The position numbers were made by a program, and so were the translations under genes. Shown in pieces: positions 21,975-34,700 of a DNA stretch of 64,000 nucleotides. How positions within the stretch are numbered: the stretch's first letter is position 1; every line of letters begins with the position of its first letter. The notes under the pieces were generated by a model that saw only the letters and a program-made list of their open reading frames with translations, had not been told where the DNA came from and searched no databases. The stretch lies in NCBI GenBank assembly GCA_003313425.1, contig NHZP01000005.1, positions 1,736,001 to 1,800,000 on the forward strand, read 5' to 3'. This stretch comes from Pseudopyrenochaeta lycopersici. Lineage: Eukaryota; Ascomycota; Dothideomycetes; Pleosporales; Pseudopyrenochaetaceae.

Positions 21975-22909
21975 ACATCCCCCACTACGTAGCGAGAACC
22001 ACTCCGTAACGAGAAAAACTATAGGTACTTAGACTTCAAAGCAGCAATAACTCTTCCTTACATCTAGGTATCTATATTAACTTAGAGGTTATGTGCTGCA
22101 GCTATTCCTAGACATCTAGAACCCTTTCTATCTAAAAATTACGTTGCGTATTATCGCCTTCGCGCCTATTTCGCAGGAAGCCTTATTCTTTAGTAAAACA
22201 GCGTTCCTTCCCTATAGCACCACCGTTAAACTCTTACTACTCTATAATACTTGTAACGGTGTTATCTAACCCTTAGAACCTTGCCACGACGCTTAGGAGT
22301 TATTACTAGCCTTGTGCCTGCTGTTGCACGCAAATTCATGTAGGGTCGCCACCCCGGTTGGTACCTCCAACCGGAACGATTACCAGTCCTGGCTAGTGCG
22401 AAACAGCTACATAATCATTACAGCTGCCATGTCTGTGGCTGTGTGAAGTCTTGGTAAGCGGGCCGACCTTAGCCCCGCAGCCTTGCGATACAAACTCGAC
22501 CTTGGCCACGCCTCTAGTTAACTAACTTACCTCTTACAGAATTCGCTACCTTACAAGGTCAGTGCTGGTGCGGGTCGGCCATCCTCCCTGCTAACAGTAG
22601 CGGCATAAAGTACCTCTCCATATTTGTTATTATTTTATATTACTTATAAACATGCTTATATATCTTAACTCGTTCTACACTAGTGCTAGATTCGGGATCC
22701 CACTTACATAGTTTACTGTAGAGCAGCCTGAAACGGGCTTTCCCCGCACTACTCTTAGCAGTCGCCTTATTAAATTAAGCTAAGCATTAAAACAAGGGTG
22801 GTACCTGTAACTTTTATTAAGTAGCGATCTCATGAGCTGCGCCACATGCGGCTCTACATTCTTATAATCAACACATTCCTGTGCAATTCGGAACATCCAC
22901 AAGGGTGTG
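21975..22909 (+). repeat. E3 left inverted arm
   Basis: This is the reverse complement of 28706-29640 with a low number of substitutions and no net length difference. It includes a conserved hairpin CGGTTGG-TACCT-CCAACCG at 22355-22373. CpA to TpA differences (for example CCAC to CTAC near 22550) are mainly on this arm. Confidence 0.93.
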
Positions 22910-23313
22910 GCCAGAGCGGCTGGTTATTTCTCCTGCTGGTGGAGGCAAGGTGCGTATTGTACCCGGAAGACGCGTAAAGTGGTACATTGCGCCCAGTTCA
23001 GGCGATTAGGACAGGAGGATGGCTGTGCTCTGCGGTCGGGCAATAACAGCCGAGTCGGTGCATCCAGCTGAGCACTCTGTCTTCTTCTTGGCCACTTCGA
23101 CGGTATATTTAGGGCTCCCGATATATTCAATAGCCCCCATATCCCCAATATCAATCAAAGGTAACTCGATTCGTCGAGGATTGCCTGTGGCTGAAACCAA
23201 AGAAATGTTTCGACCAAAAACACTACTAATATTACGATATGCTGCATTGCACGCAAAAATGACCCTAATCACGACTCCTCGCTATAAGAAAGAAAACCAA
23301 GTCGATTTTAGGG

Positions 23314-26300
23314 CTAGGAGCCCACATCTTCCGTGATCGGGACGTCGCTTCCTCTTTGCTCGAGTAGAAGTGCCATCACTACTTCATCAAATAATCGTGC
23401 AATCTGAACCACCGCGTCTTCCGTGATCGGGACATTGCTCCCTTTTTGCTCGAGTAGAAGTGTTATCACCGCTTTTCCACTCCTCCTATTCCCTACTGCT
23501 GCCCTAACCACATCTTCTGTGATCCGAACGTCGTTGCCTCTTCGCTCGAGCAGAAGCGCCATTACTTCTTTCCCACTCCCTTTATTCCTTGCCGCAGCCT
23601 TGACCACCCCTTCTGTGATCCGGACATCATTGCCTCTTCGCTCAAGCAGAAGTGCCATCGTTTCTTTATTAAATGATGCTGTAATCCGAACCACCACCTC
23701 TTCTGTGATCGAGACATCGTTACCTCTTCGCTTAAGCAGAAGTGCCATTACTTCTTCATCAAATGATCTTGCAATCTCCAATACCGCCTCTTCGGACACC
23801 TGGATGTTGTCCCTTGCTCGCTCGATTAAGAGCATCATTGCCGCTTTTCCGCATCTTTCATTCCCTGCCGCAGCCCTAACCACCTCTTCTGTGATCGAGA
23901 TATCGTTACCTCTTCGCTCGAGCAGAAGCGCCATCACTTCTTTTCCATGCCTTTCATTTATTACCGCAGCCTTGACCACCTCTTCTGTGATCCGGACATC
24001 GTTGCCTCTTCGCTCAAGCAGAAGTGCCATTACTTCTTCATCAAACGATCTCGCAACCCGTAATACTAACCCCTCTACAATTTGGATACTCTCTCTTGCT
24101 CGACTAGGTAAAAGCATCTTCACGGCTTTTCCAATCTTCCAACCTTTTACTGGCGCCTGGGCCTGGGCATCGTCACTTTTTTGTTCAATTAAGAGCATCA
24201 ATACTGCTTTTCCACATTTTCTATTCCTCGTCGCTGCCCTGGCAACTCCTTCAGTGATCCTGACATCGTTGCCTCTTCGCTCGAGCAAAAGCGCCATTAC
24301 TTCTTTCCCACTCCCTTTATTCCTTGCCGCAGCCTTAACCACCCCTTCTGTGATCCGGACCTCATTGCCTCTTCGTTCGAGCAGAAGCGCCATTACTTCT
24401 TTTCCATTTCGTACATTTCTTGCTGCTGCCTTGGCCACCCGTTCTGTGATCAATACATAGTTTCCTCTTCGCTCGAGTAGAAGTGCTATGACTTCTTCAT
24501 CAAATGATCTTGCAATCTCCAATACCGCCTTTTCAGACATCTGAATGTTGCCCCGTGCTCGCTCAATGAAGAGCATCATTGCCGCTTTTCCACATCTTCC
24601 ATTCCCTGCTGCTGACCTAACCACCTCTTCTGTGATGCAGACGTCGTTACCTCTTCGCTCAAGCAGAAGTGCCATCGTTTCTTTATTAAACGATGCTGTA
24701 ATCCGAACCACCACCTCTTCTGTAATCGAGACATCGTTACCTCTTCGCTCGAGCAGAAGTGCCATTACTTCTTCATTAAATGATCTTGCAATCTCTAATA
24801 CCGCCTTTTCAGACATCTGGATGTTGTCCCTTGCTCGCTCGATTAAGAGCATCATTGCCGCTTTTCCACATCTTCTATTCCCTGCTGCTGCCCTAACCAC
24901 CTCTTCTGTGATGCAGACGTCGTTACCTCTTCGCTCAAGCAGAAGTGCCATTACTTCTTCATCAAACGATCTCGCAACCCGTAATACTAACCCCTCTATA
25001 ATTTGGATACTCTCTCTTGCTCGACTAGGTAAAAGCATCTTCACGGCTTTTCCAATCTTCCAACCTCTTACTGGCGCCTGGGCCTGGGCATCGTCACTTT
25101 TTTGTTCAATTAAGAGCATCAATACTGCTTTTCCACATTTTCTATTCCTCGTCGCTGCCATGGCAACTCCTTCTGTGATCCTGACGTCGTTGCCTCTTCG
25201 CTCGAGCAGAAGCGCCATTACTTCTTTCCCACTCCCTTTATTCCTTGCCGCAGCCTTGACCACCCCTTCTGTGATCCGGACCTCATTGCCTCTTCGCTCA
25301 AGCAGAAGTGCCATTACTTCTTCATCAAATGATCTTGCAATCTCCAATACCGTTTTTTCAGACATCTGAATGTTGTCCCCTGCTCGCTCAATTAAGAGCA
25401 TCATTGCCGCTTTTCCGCATCTTCCATTCCCTGCTGCTGCCCTAACCACCTCTTCTGTGATGCAGACGTCGTTACCTCTTCGCTCAAGCAGAAGTGCCAT
25501 CGTTTCTTTATTAAACGATGCTGTAATCCGAACCACCACCTCTTCTGTAATCGAGACATCGTTACCTCTTCGCTCGAGCAGAAGTGCCATTACTTCTTCA
25601 TCAAATGATCTTGCAATCTCTAATACCGCCTTTTCAGACATCTGGATGTTGTCCCTTGCTCGCTCGATTAAGAGCATCATTGCCGCTTTTCCGCATCTTC
25701 CATTCCCTGCTGCTGACCTAACCACCTCTTCTGTGATGCAGACGTCGTTACCTCTTCGCTCAAGCAGAAGTGCCATCGTTTCTTTATTAAACGATGCTGT
25801 AATCCGAACCACCACCTCTTCTGTAATCGAGACATCGTTACCTCTTCGCTCGAGCAGAAGTGCTATTACTTCTTCATCAAATGATCTTGCAATCTCCAAT
25901 ACCGCCTTTTCAGATATCTGAATGTTGTCCCTTGCTCGCTCAATTAAGAGCATCATTGCCGCCTTTCCACATCTTTTATTCCCTGCCGCAGCCCTAACCA
26001 CCTCTTCTGTGATCGAGATATCGTTACCTCTTCGCTCGAGCAGAAGCGCCATTACTTCTTTTCCATTTCGTACATTTCTTGCTGCTGCCTTGGCCACCCG
26101 TTCTGTGATAAATACATAGTTTCCTCTTCGCTTAAGCAGAAGTGCCATTACTTCTTCATCAAATGATCTTGCAATCTCCAATACCGCCTTTTCAGACATC
26201 TGGATGTTGTCCCTTGCTCGCTCGATTAAGAGCATCATTGCCGCTTTTCCACATCTTCCATTCCCTGCTGCTGCCCTAACCACCTCTTCTGTGATGCAGA

Positions 26301-28355
26301 CGTCGTTACCTCTTCGCTCAAGCAGAAGTGCCATTACTTCTTCATCAAATGATCTTGCAATCTGAACTACCACCTCGTCTGTAATCTGGACATCCTCCCT
26401 TATCCGCTTCATTAGAAGCATCATGACTGCCTTTCCGCTCCTCCGGTTTTCTACCGCTGCTGCCGAGCCCCCTTCTGTAACCTGAACAGCGACCGCTCTC
26501 CGCTTGAGTAGAAGTGCCATCACCTGTAGCTCGTTTACTTCCTTTAAATGCCGTTGGTCTCTGTACGTCGATAATCGGCTGACCACGCCTCTAGGCGTTC
26601 CTAGATGGGCTGACCCTTGAAACAGCTCTGTTGCATGTACCTCTTGCACAAGCAACTCCTCCGCCTCCTTCCATTGCCATTGGTGCCTATACATCAACGC
26701 GAGCTTGTCCATGCTTGTCAGCATATATGTACGCTCCATCCCAAATGCCCTCTCACAGCCCTCTATTGCTTCTTGAAACCTCTCTTCTGCCTCACTGTAC
26801 TCTTCCAAGTCTTCCAACATCAGCGCCATTCTCCATATCTTAGTCGCTCTGTCCAAATGATTCTTCAACTCTGCTTCTGAATGGCCTTGCACTCCATCGT
26901 CTGCCTCTGGCATGCCCTTATTATTCTCTCGATTACTTGGCTTCCCTTGGGACTTTTCCCAGTCCCATATAAGTAGAAAATCGCGTGGGAAAGTTTCTAT
27001 CAATCGGAAAAGATCTCGCCACTTCATATATCTGCTCTCTGTTCGTACGACCTCCATAGGAGTAGCTGCAATCATGATAACGGCAAAATGATCCTCGTAT
27101 AATCTGACTATCGTAGGCTTTAAGGCTCCTTGCAGAAGACAGACGAGATCACCGTCCCGGATGGATTCCGCCGAGGTGTGAAGATTCCAGCAAGCGCTCC
27201 ATTTCCTTGTGTGTCCCGAGTACTTAGATGCATTCTTCAAAGTGATGTCGACTTTGTATGTGTCACCCCACCCAGAACGAGGTACTACTGAGGACACTCG
27301 GCCAAGAATACAGCCCTTGCTCTTAATTACTGCAATCTCTCTGTCGTTCCAAGTCTCCACAGAGACCTGTTTACCGAGGATGAACTTAACAAGTCGCTGA
27401 AAGACCTCTCCCCATTCGATGTTGTAGTCAGGTAACAAATCGGCTGCGCTGAGAGCATCGGAGCTCATGCCAAGCAAGGCATACACTTTGTCATGAAGCA
27501 CAGAAGCTTCGTGGGTATGGAACATATCCAACAAGTCCCCTAGCGGACGTACAGCTAGAAAGCTCATGTCTGACCAACAAATTCCATGCGTGGGCCGAAA
27601 GTTTGCTTGCCTTATCAGGTAGGTTACTGAACGGACGAGGTTGTGCAAGTCTGGACGACCGTTGTAGAAAACCTGTAACGATTGCAAGCCTAAGCAGAAG
27701 GCGTATCCATCAATCTCCGCTGAGCCACATATAATCAGAATACGTCGAGCTGCAGCCACTTCCTGAAGGACCTGAATTTGACTTTGTTAATAGATTTGCT
27801 AAGTTGGTCGAGAGTCCACTCTCTTACCCAGATACGGCGAAACCACGGTCTTTGAAGCAGCTCGATAACCGCTTGCTGGACTGTTCCATTGTTCGAAGAA
27901 TCCGACCACTTCTTGCGTGCGCGTATTTCTTCGAACGCTCGATCACTATTGTCCGCCGTCTCTCCAAGCCAAACAAGTACGCGGTTTGCTTTACCGTAAA
28001 TCTTTGCCATATACCGGACCTGATGGCTCCGCTCTTCGATATTCCCCTGGTTGATACAAATAGCATCTACCCATATCCACTCAATAGAGCGATCTCGAAG
28101 GCTCCAGAGTGCCGCATGAAGGTTCTCCGTGATGCTGAAGGGAAAACCATCTATGAAGATAGGCCATGCCCCCTTCCGTTTGCCCCATACATAGGACAAA
28201 GCGTCATATCGAGGAGGTGCTTTGTCCGAGTCATCTAAAGAGTAGTTGAAGAGTTGACATTTTATAGGCGCAGTTTTCGATTCGGGTGGCATTAGACGGA
28301 GCAAACGAAAACTGTCGGGCTTCGACAAAAGAGAAGAATAAGGGCAGATAGACAT
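23314..28355 (-). CDS. HET domain - TPR - ankyrin-like repeat protein, 1,661 aa, one intron
   Basis: A HET-domain protein of the non-self-recognition class without a NACHT domain. Exon 1 (27828-28355) holds HET motifs YDALSYVWGKR, WIWVDAICINQGN and RVLVWLGET. A 56-bp intron (27772-27827, GTAAGA...TTCAG) joins WFRRIW to VLQEVAAARR, the expected HET motif, in exon 2 (23314-27771). HET homology continues to HDKVYALLGM. TPR-like helices follow at about 490-580 (AEERFQEAIEGCERAFG). From about 600 to the C-terminus come some 25-30 helical repeats of the EVMALLLERRGNDVxITEEVVxAAAxN type, ankyrin-related and common in fungal NLR-like proteins. The frame is open throughout. It lies inside E3 on the minus strand, so it arrived with the element. 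The function (cell-death trigger or regulator) is inferred from the family. Confidence 0.92.
23320..26530 (-). repeat. Higher-order tandem repeat coding ankyrin-like units
   Basis: Units of about 33-45 codons alternate between an ERRGNDV-ITEE type, an AAAGNxRCGKAAMMLL type and an ERARDNIQMSEKAVLEIA type. They are arranged in larger near-identical blocks: the SFNKETMALLLERRGND module recurs four times and the QKSDDAQAQAPV module twice. The antisense strand is also open over long stretches because of the codon repetition; those antisense frames are not genes. Confidence 0.9.
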
Positions 28356-28705
28356 GTCGTAAGATATCGTACCAGCAACTTTGAACTTGCAGATTTGGAT
28401 AGTTCAGGTGGGTAGGATGATGAGCCTGGCACTTTTTACTGACCTTCATGGTGCTTGTCTAGTCCGCACAGCCACCCCCGCTATGTCACCTGAATGAGTT
28501 AAACCTGCATTAGGCAGCCTATAGGTTTCTTACGTCACAGGCGCTAGCAAGAGGGACCTGCGCCAGCCACACACACAGACAAGGGATGAGCAGGTCTCAT
28601 GGCTAGCTTCTGAACTGGAGCAGTTGCAGGCGGCACGATGTATCTAGCTAACGCATTGTAACGGCCTATACCCTCGGGATGCATGGCCATAATAGAAATC
28701 ACTGA

Positions 28706-29640
28706 CACACACTCGTGGATGTTCCGAATTGCACAGGAATGTGTTGATTATGAGAATGTAGAGCCGCATGTGGCGCAGCTCATGAGATCGCCACTTGATA
28801 AAAGTCACAGGTACCACCCTTATTTTAATGCTTAGCTTAATTTAATAAGGCGACTGCTAAGAGTAGTGCGGGGAAAGCCCGTTTCAGGCTGCTCTACGGT
28901 AAACTATGTAAGTGGGATCCCGAATCTAGCACTAGTGTAGAACAAGTTAAGATATATAAGCATATTTATAAGTAATATAAAATAATAACAAACATGGAGA
29001 GGTACTTTATGCCGCTACCGTTAGCAGGGAGGATGGCCGACCCGCACCAGCACTGACCTTGTGAGGTGGCGAATTCTGTAAGAGGTGAGTTGGTTGACTG
29101 GAGGCGTGGCCGAGGTCGAGTTTGAATCGCAAGGCTGCGGGGCTAAGGTCGGCCCGCTTACCAAGACTTCACACAGCCACAGACATGGCAGCTGTGATGA
29201 TTATGTGGCTGTTTCGCACTAGCCAGGACTGGTAATCGTTCCGGTTGGAGGTACCAACCGGGGTGGCGACCCTACATGAATTTGCGTGCGACAGCAGGCA
29301 CAAGGCTAGTAATAACTCCTAAGCGTCGTGGCAAGGTTCTAAGGGTTAGATAACACCGTTACAAGTATTATAGAGTGGTAAGAGTTTAACGGTAGTGCTA
29401 TAGGGAAGGAACGCTGTTTCACTAAAGAATAAGGCTTCCTGCGAAACAGGCGCGAAGGCGACGATGCGCAACGTAATTTTTAGATAGAAAGGGTTCTAGA
29501 TGTCTAGGAATAGCTGCAGCACATAACCTCTAAGTTAATATAGATACCTAGATGTAAGGAAGAGTTATTGCTGCTTTGAAGTCTAAGTACCTATAGTTTT
29601 TCTCGTTACGGAGTGGTTCTCGCTACGTAGTGGGGGATGT
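28706..29640 (-). repeat. E3 right inverted arm
   Basis: Inverse of 21975-22909. It ends at the TA that lies in the RING codon of the patatin-like gene. The terminal 60 bp contain the AAGTCTAAGTACCTATAG motif also seen at the right ends of E1 and E2 and in the solo fragments at 31566 and 35290. Confidence 0.93.
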
Positions 29641-31329
29641 TAGCATGTTTAATGAGACCCCCAGAGCACCTCTTTTCCTGTCAGCATATGCTGTGCGAGG
29701 AATGTTGCATGGAATTAGGACAAACCAACGATTCAGAACCGAATCTGTACGAGTTTCCTGTATGCCCCCTTTGTGCGAGGCCTTGCTGTGTCAGGATCTG
29801 TGTCAGACCAGCCACTGCAGGCTTGAGAGTGCTCGCCATTGATGGTGGCGGCATCCGTGCTGTTATACCTATCCAGTTTCTCTGTGCCCTTCAACGAGCT
29901 ATTGGACTCGTTATACTGATCCAGGAGCTATTTGACCTTAGCTTTGGCACAAGTTCGGGTAAGCAATGTCAGGCCAGACAAGTCTACTCTACTTACCGAA
30001 GTACTGCAGGCTCGATGGTTAATCTGGCCCTCTACGGACTGGGTATGGAAGTAGGTAAGGCTTTCGACGTGTTTAAGCAACTTTCTTCCCGCGTTTTTCG
30101 TGGGCGTGCTCGCTTTGGCTTCGGTTTGGCTGCTGCCACCTATGGGCTGTTTGCGGCTTACCGTAATGGTCGTTTCCCTGCAGAGGACATTGATGGTCCT
30201 CTCGCGGAGCTATTCGGCAATGCTACGATGCTCGAACATCTATACATGACGTCGATAGGAGCTCGCACTGGATTTCCAGTTGTGAATCTTGACACTCTTG
30301 AAACTTGCATCGTTACTAGCTATAATGGCGCTAGTAAGGTCCAGGCATTAGCAAATGCAAAGCATGGAGTAACCTATCAGTTGTTGTGCTCTGGCGGACT
30401 AGAAGATGAGATTCTCATAAAAGATGCGTAAGTTAAATTTTGTGATTCTATACGTGAAACAAGTGCTCAGGCTCTAGGACAGTGCGCGATGCGCATCGGC
30501 CGCTCCATGGTAAGTGACAGTGACTTCCACCCCTTGTGGTGTTCGCTGACTGGTACTAAGGTACTTCACCCTACATAAGATCGCCTACTATGGGACTTTC
30601 ATCGATGGTGGACTGAGCAGCAACAATCCCAGCTTGTTGGTATTGCAGGAGGCCTAAAGAATAGCGCCTGGGCTTAATCGGCCTGACCAGTTCGTGTCCA
30701 TCGGCACGGGCGTTAGCAATGAAAACAAAGTTCCCAGCGCAGATGTTAAATCTGGATGTAGGTTTAGCAATAACTCCTTGTATCAGACTGCCCAGCACTA
30801 TTGGAAAGATAATTTCGATGGCGATAAGCAGTTTGCCAGTATTCGTTAGGTGATGAATATAGCGGCAGCTGGGAATACGAGTGAGATTGACGGTTGGCTT
30901 CGACGCTATAATCTCCCAATTGATGGAGAACTGCCCGATCTTGCGGACGCCGACGCTATAGATGACTTAGCTGAAGCAGCCTCGCTGTATTTTGAATTAT
31001 CCGGGCCCATCCACGACCTGGCACTCTCTATGATTGCCTCGTTATTCTACTTTGAGTTGCGCTGCATGCCTGTGTACGAGAAGGGATACTATGCATGCTA
31101 CGGTCGTATCCTGTGCCGCATCTCGGCAGTGAATCCAGCATTTCTCGCTCTTATGAAGAAGATAGACGCTGCTAGCGCTCAGTTTGTGGTGCATGGACGA
31201 ACATTGCCGAGTACTAGGTCAAGTTTTGCGTCTCTTGATCGGTCAGGAAATTTCAGCAAACCCGTTTGCATTTATGTGCACAGCCTGTCTGATCTAATAG
31301 AAATGCGTCTAAGGCTTACAAACACATAA
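29641..31329 (+). pseudogene. RING/patatin-like phospholipase gene, 3' part
   Basis: Continues the gene at 20554-21974. The rest of the RING finger comes first (LACLMRPPEHLFSCQH, CEEC, CPLC). The patatin domain follows: oxyanion loop DGGGIRAV (about 29840), nucleophile elbow GTSSG, and the catalytic-Asp motif IDGG (about 30601). Introns are visible at 29959-30009 (GTAAGC...CAG, inside the GTSSG/SMVNLAL junction) and probably from 30431 (GTAAGT). Patatin-like enzymes cleave acyl lipids with a Ser-Asp dyad; in fungi such domains also serve as effector parts of immune-like proteins. Stops at 30655 (QEA-stop-RIAPG) and 30848 break it. The last readable segment, to 31329, is a helical C-terminus. 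Confidence 0.8.
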
Positions 31330-31791
31330 ATTCTACATATCAGTGCTTCCCCTTCATCGATTGCGTCGTTTGTCCAGCTGCAGAGGCTAGATTGGGCGAG
31401 GTGTCAGCTAGCAGTACATAGCCACCGCAAGCGAGCTGCATCTAGCTCATTGACAGCGCTATCAGCCAAACGTGGGGCAGTAGAAACTCTGTAAACTAAT
31501 GGTTTCAAGGAGAAACGTACCTGTTTCTACAGGAGCGTCGAAAAATTAATAAGTATTGTGTTCTAACGTGCATCCCTTCGTAACGGAACAACCGCTGTAA
31601 CGGACAAAATTGTAGGTACTTAGACTTTACAGTAATACAAAAATCTGTAACTTAATGTCGCACTGGACGTGCTAAAATGATAAGAAGTCAAAATAATTGA
31701 TAATGAACAGCAGAGTTGTATTTTGTGTGTGTTGTGTCTTAGTCTTGTAAACCTGACCCCGCACGTCTGAGATTATATGGCAAGATTACTA
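31330..31791. other. Intergenic; contains a solo E1/E2-type terminus
   Basis: No gene. At 31566-31640 a sequence starting ACGTGCATCCCTTCGTAACG after TA matches the inverted right end of E1/E2, including GTACTTAGACTTTACAG. It has no partner of its own nearby, so it is a remnant. Confidence 0.65.
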
Positions 31792-34700
31792 ACGTACATC
31801 CCTTCGCAGCGGAACAACCGGTGCAACGGAACAAAACCTGTAGAATCAGCACATAAAAAGTAGAAACCCCAATTAAAGGATATAATGAAGTTCTTAAATG
31901 TTTTCTATGCTTATAATCATGTACTACTAACACCTAGATGGAAAAATACGCAGCGTTGCGGCCAGTAGCGATCAATCTGCTGACAGCGACATTTCATGCC
32001 TCAGCCTGCCACCTTAGCCTAAGCTATTATTTTAATTTAAATCTGTGTGTTGGTGGTATACGGGGTAGCTTTAGGTATGAAATTTCAAGTCTTGCGTCTT
32101 AGAATAATTGATATTGATATATGGCGGTAATACTAAGGTTTCTCTGTTGAGAAGCTGTTGCGATGATTTGGCGTGAGAATTTAGCGTAAAAAGAAGAGCT
32201 TTGTTATCTGTAAAGAACACCCACGTGATTATCCACGTGAGTTATCACGTGAACCGACTTCTAGCACATTCTATTGTTCTATTCTTAGCACAAAGCTATG
32301 AGGATGGCCTGCAACTGGTCGTGTCTGCTTAACTTAGAGCGTCTGTGAACCACAGCAACTATGGACCCGGCCAGTCAGGCACTAGCGTTAGAACTACCCC
32401 TAGATGTTCGCAGGAGCGTCTCTGCTCGAGCTAGACATGGTAATGTCCCTTGTACTACTGTGCATTATCGCTCTAAAGGACGATAATTAAGAAAAGCGAA
32501 AGACGAAGGCCAGCAATACCTTACCCCTTCTAAGGAGAAAGCACTTGTTGATTTTATATTACGTATAAGTGCTAGCGGATCTCCTATTCGCATAAAATAT
32601 ATTCCCTCGCTTGCTTTTTGCATCGCCCGTTGACGTGCAACGAATCGACCTGCCGGCCCGCCGCACAAGAACTGGCCTCAAGGCTTCCGCCGCTGTTACC
32701 CCGAGATCAAATCAAGGAATAACTAAGTAATGGCTTAGGAGCGTTATAATAATAACATATATAATAAGGTGGTATATTAGTTTGATGTAATTGGACTGGA
32801 AGTCCGTAGACCAGACGTTGAGCTAGAGAATTTCTATAATATGGATAAGACAGGCATTATGCTTTCTATGCTTGGCACTGTTAAAGTCCTTATAGGTAAG
32901 GATGACCGACGGAACTATAGAGGCGCTGGCGTTAAGCGTACGATGGTGACTGCTATCGAATGCGTGTCAGCAAGTGGTGAGTATCTGCGCCTAATGATAA
33001 TCTGGCCTGCCTCTACCCACCGGAGCAACTGGACAACGTACCCTACCCCTAGATAGGTCTTCGCTCTCTCCGAAACAGGCTACAACGACTCTTATCTTAG
33101 TTTAAAGTGGATGAAAGAAGTATTTGATCCCTAGACTAAAGCTCGTGCTAACGGGAAACTGCGGGTACTAGTATGTGACGGCTTTAGAACACACGAAACC
33201 CTTGAGATTCTAGAATTTTGCTTTAAGAACAACGTTGTGTTATGTAGACTTCCTTCTCATACCTCTTATAAGCTCCAGCCATGCGACGTATTAGTCTTTG
33301 GCCCCTTGAAGTCAGTATATTGAGAGTAAGTAGAACGACTGTACCGCGGAGGTCTGACGAATATTAATAAGGAGCACTTCGCCACTATATATAGCCAGGC
33401 AAGAGAGAAGGTAATGACTAAAAAGAATATCCTCGCAGGCTGGGCAAAGGCTGGACTATTTCTATTCAACTCTGTAAGGGTTCTTCGTGACCTTACAAAG
33501 CTAGACGCTCTACTAACTGTTCAGGCACCTTGAACAGATGGAGCTTCCTAGAGCGAACCTATTCAAACACTAGTAACGCCCGTGTTATTAGAAGCTCTGA
33601 CAGGTTTGCTGAACCAGATTAAGCAGAGTTCTGGCTCTGATAAACATGGCAAAGTACGACATGATAGACTCGTCTAAAAGCTTGCTAACGCCGCTGAGAG
33701 ATCTTTTGCTCGTCAGGCACTTGATTAGAACTATATTAGAGTCCTTAAAACTGTAAACAACGAGGCAAAGACTCGTAGAACGACGAAGTCTGAAATCCTT
33801 GGGAAAGCAAGGGTGATGACTTACGAGGATATCGTCGCAGAACGTGCTAGGAGGGATGCTGCGGCTTAAGCTTAAGGCAAAAGTAAAAGAAAGCGTGGCT
33901 GGCCATGGAAGGTAACTACACAGGCTAGAGACGGTCTAACAGATGATGCGAATAGTGGTCGTCAACACGAGACCGCTGGTCCAGAGGCAAGTAAGCCAGA
34001 TAACATTGAACTAGATGCGTCTCAGCCATCACCTGGACTAGCATGGACAAGCGAAATACTGGTAGATCTAATGTTGAAATCCTGGAGGGCACCTGTAGCC
34101 TGAATGTAGTGATGACGGCAGTGTAGATCTATCTTGTCTGTAATTATGTTAGATTATAGACGTAGACGTAGGCGTGGGCGTATATTAAACCCTTTTTATT
34201 CCTTACTTGATTAATGACTGTGCAAATTGCTTACTATCGTACGTGTAAACTCCTGGACTATGACTTCGCTTATAGGAACGATGTTACTATGTGCTTACCA
34301 ACCTTCTGCAGCCCTTGTTGTCTTGTAGAGCGATGAGAAATCACGTGGATAAGAAGCGCGTGATTTGACACGTGACTAGAATTGGCTGCCAATCTATGAT
34401 TGGCCATTTTAACTGGGTTAGCTGTAAAATTTTGAACCTACGTAAGCGCATTTTGATTGGAGGAATCATTCCGCAAGTACTAAGTAGCATGGCGATCACG
34501 TATAAACTGGTCCGCACATCAGCTATAAGAGCTGTGTACAGGTGCTAAAGCGACATGCTAGATTCCTGGACGTGTATGATATCTGCGTCGACGTCCATAT
34601 AGTCGAAAACCGATGGTAGTAGCGCTGACTTAGTTGAGGATCAGCTATCGCAATGAAGTTATCCACTTCGTAGTTATTAGGTTAAACAGCTACGCCACTG

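Larger units (their letters stand above)
21975..29640 (-). mobile_element. Long-inverted-repeat element E3 (7,666 bp) carrying a HET-TPR-ankyrin-like gene
   Basis: The element begins ACATCCCCCACTACGTAGCG and ends with its exact inverse, flanked by TA (21973-21974 and 29641-29642). The inverted arms are 935 bp each (position x pairs with 51615 - x, with no net indel). The site is proven by the host gene: excision with one TA restores the RING finger frame of the patatin-like gene. The subterminal motif AAACTATAGGTACTTAGACTT-like (about 22018 and 29595) is shared with the right ends of E1 and E2, indicating related families. There is no transposase inside; the interior is a HET gene on the minus strand. 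A few arm differences are of RIP type, mostly in the left arm. Confidence 0.9.

Noticed and set aside
23423..26119. Long plus-strand frames (345, 274, 183 and 65 aa) rich in SSRSAITS and LPLRSSRSAI
   Set aside because: They are the antisense of the ankyrin-like repeat region of the HET gene; the repeated codon pattern leaves the opposite strand open. No domain is seen.
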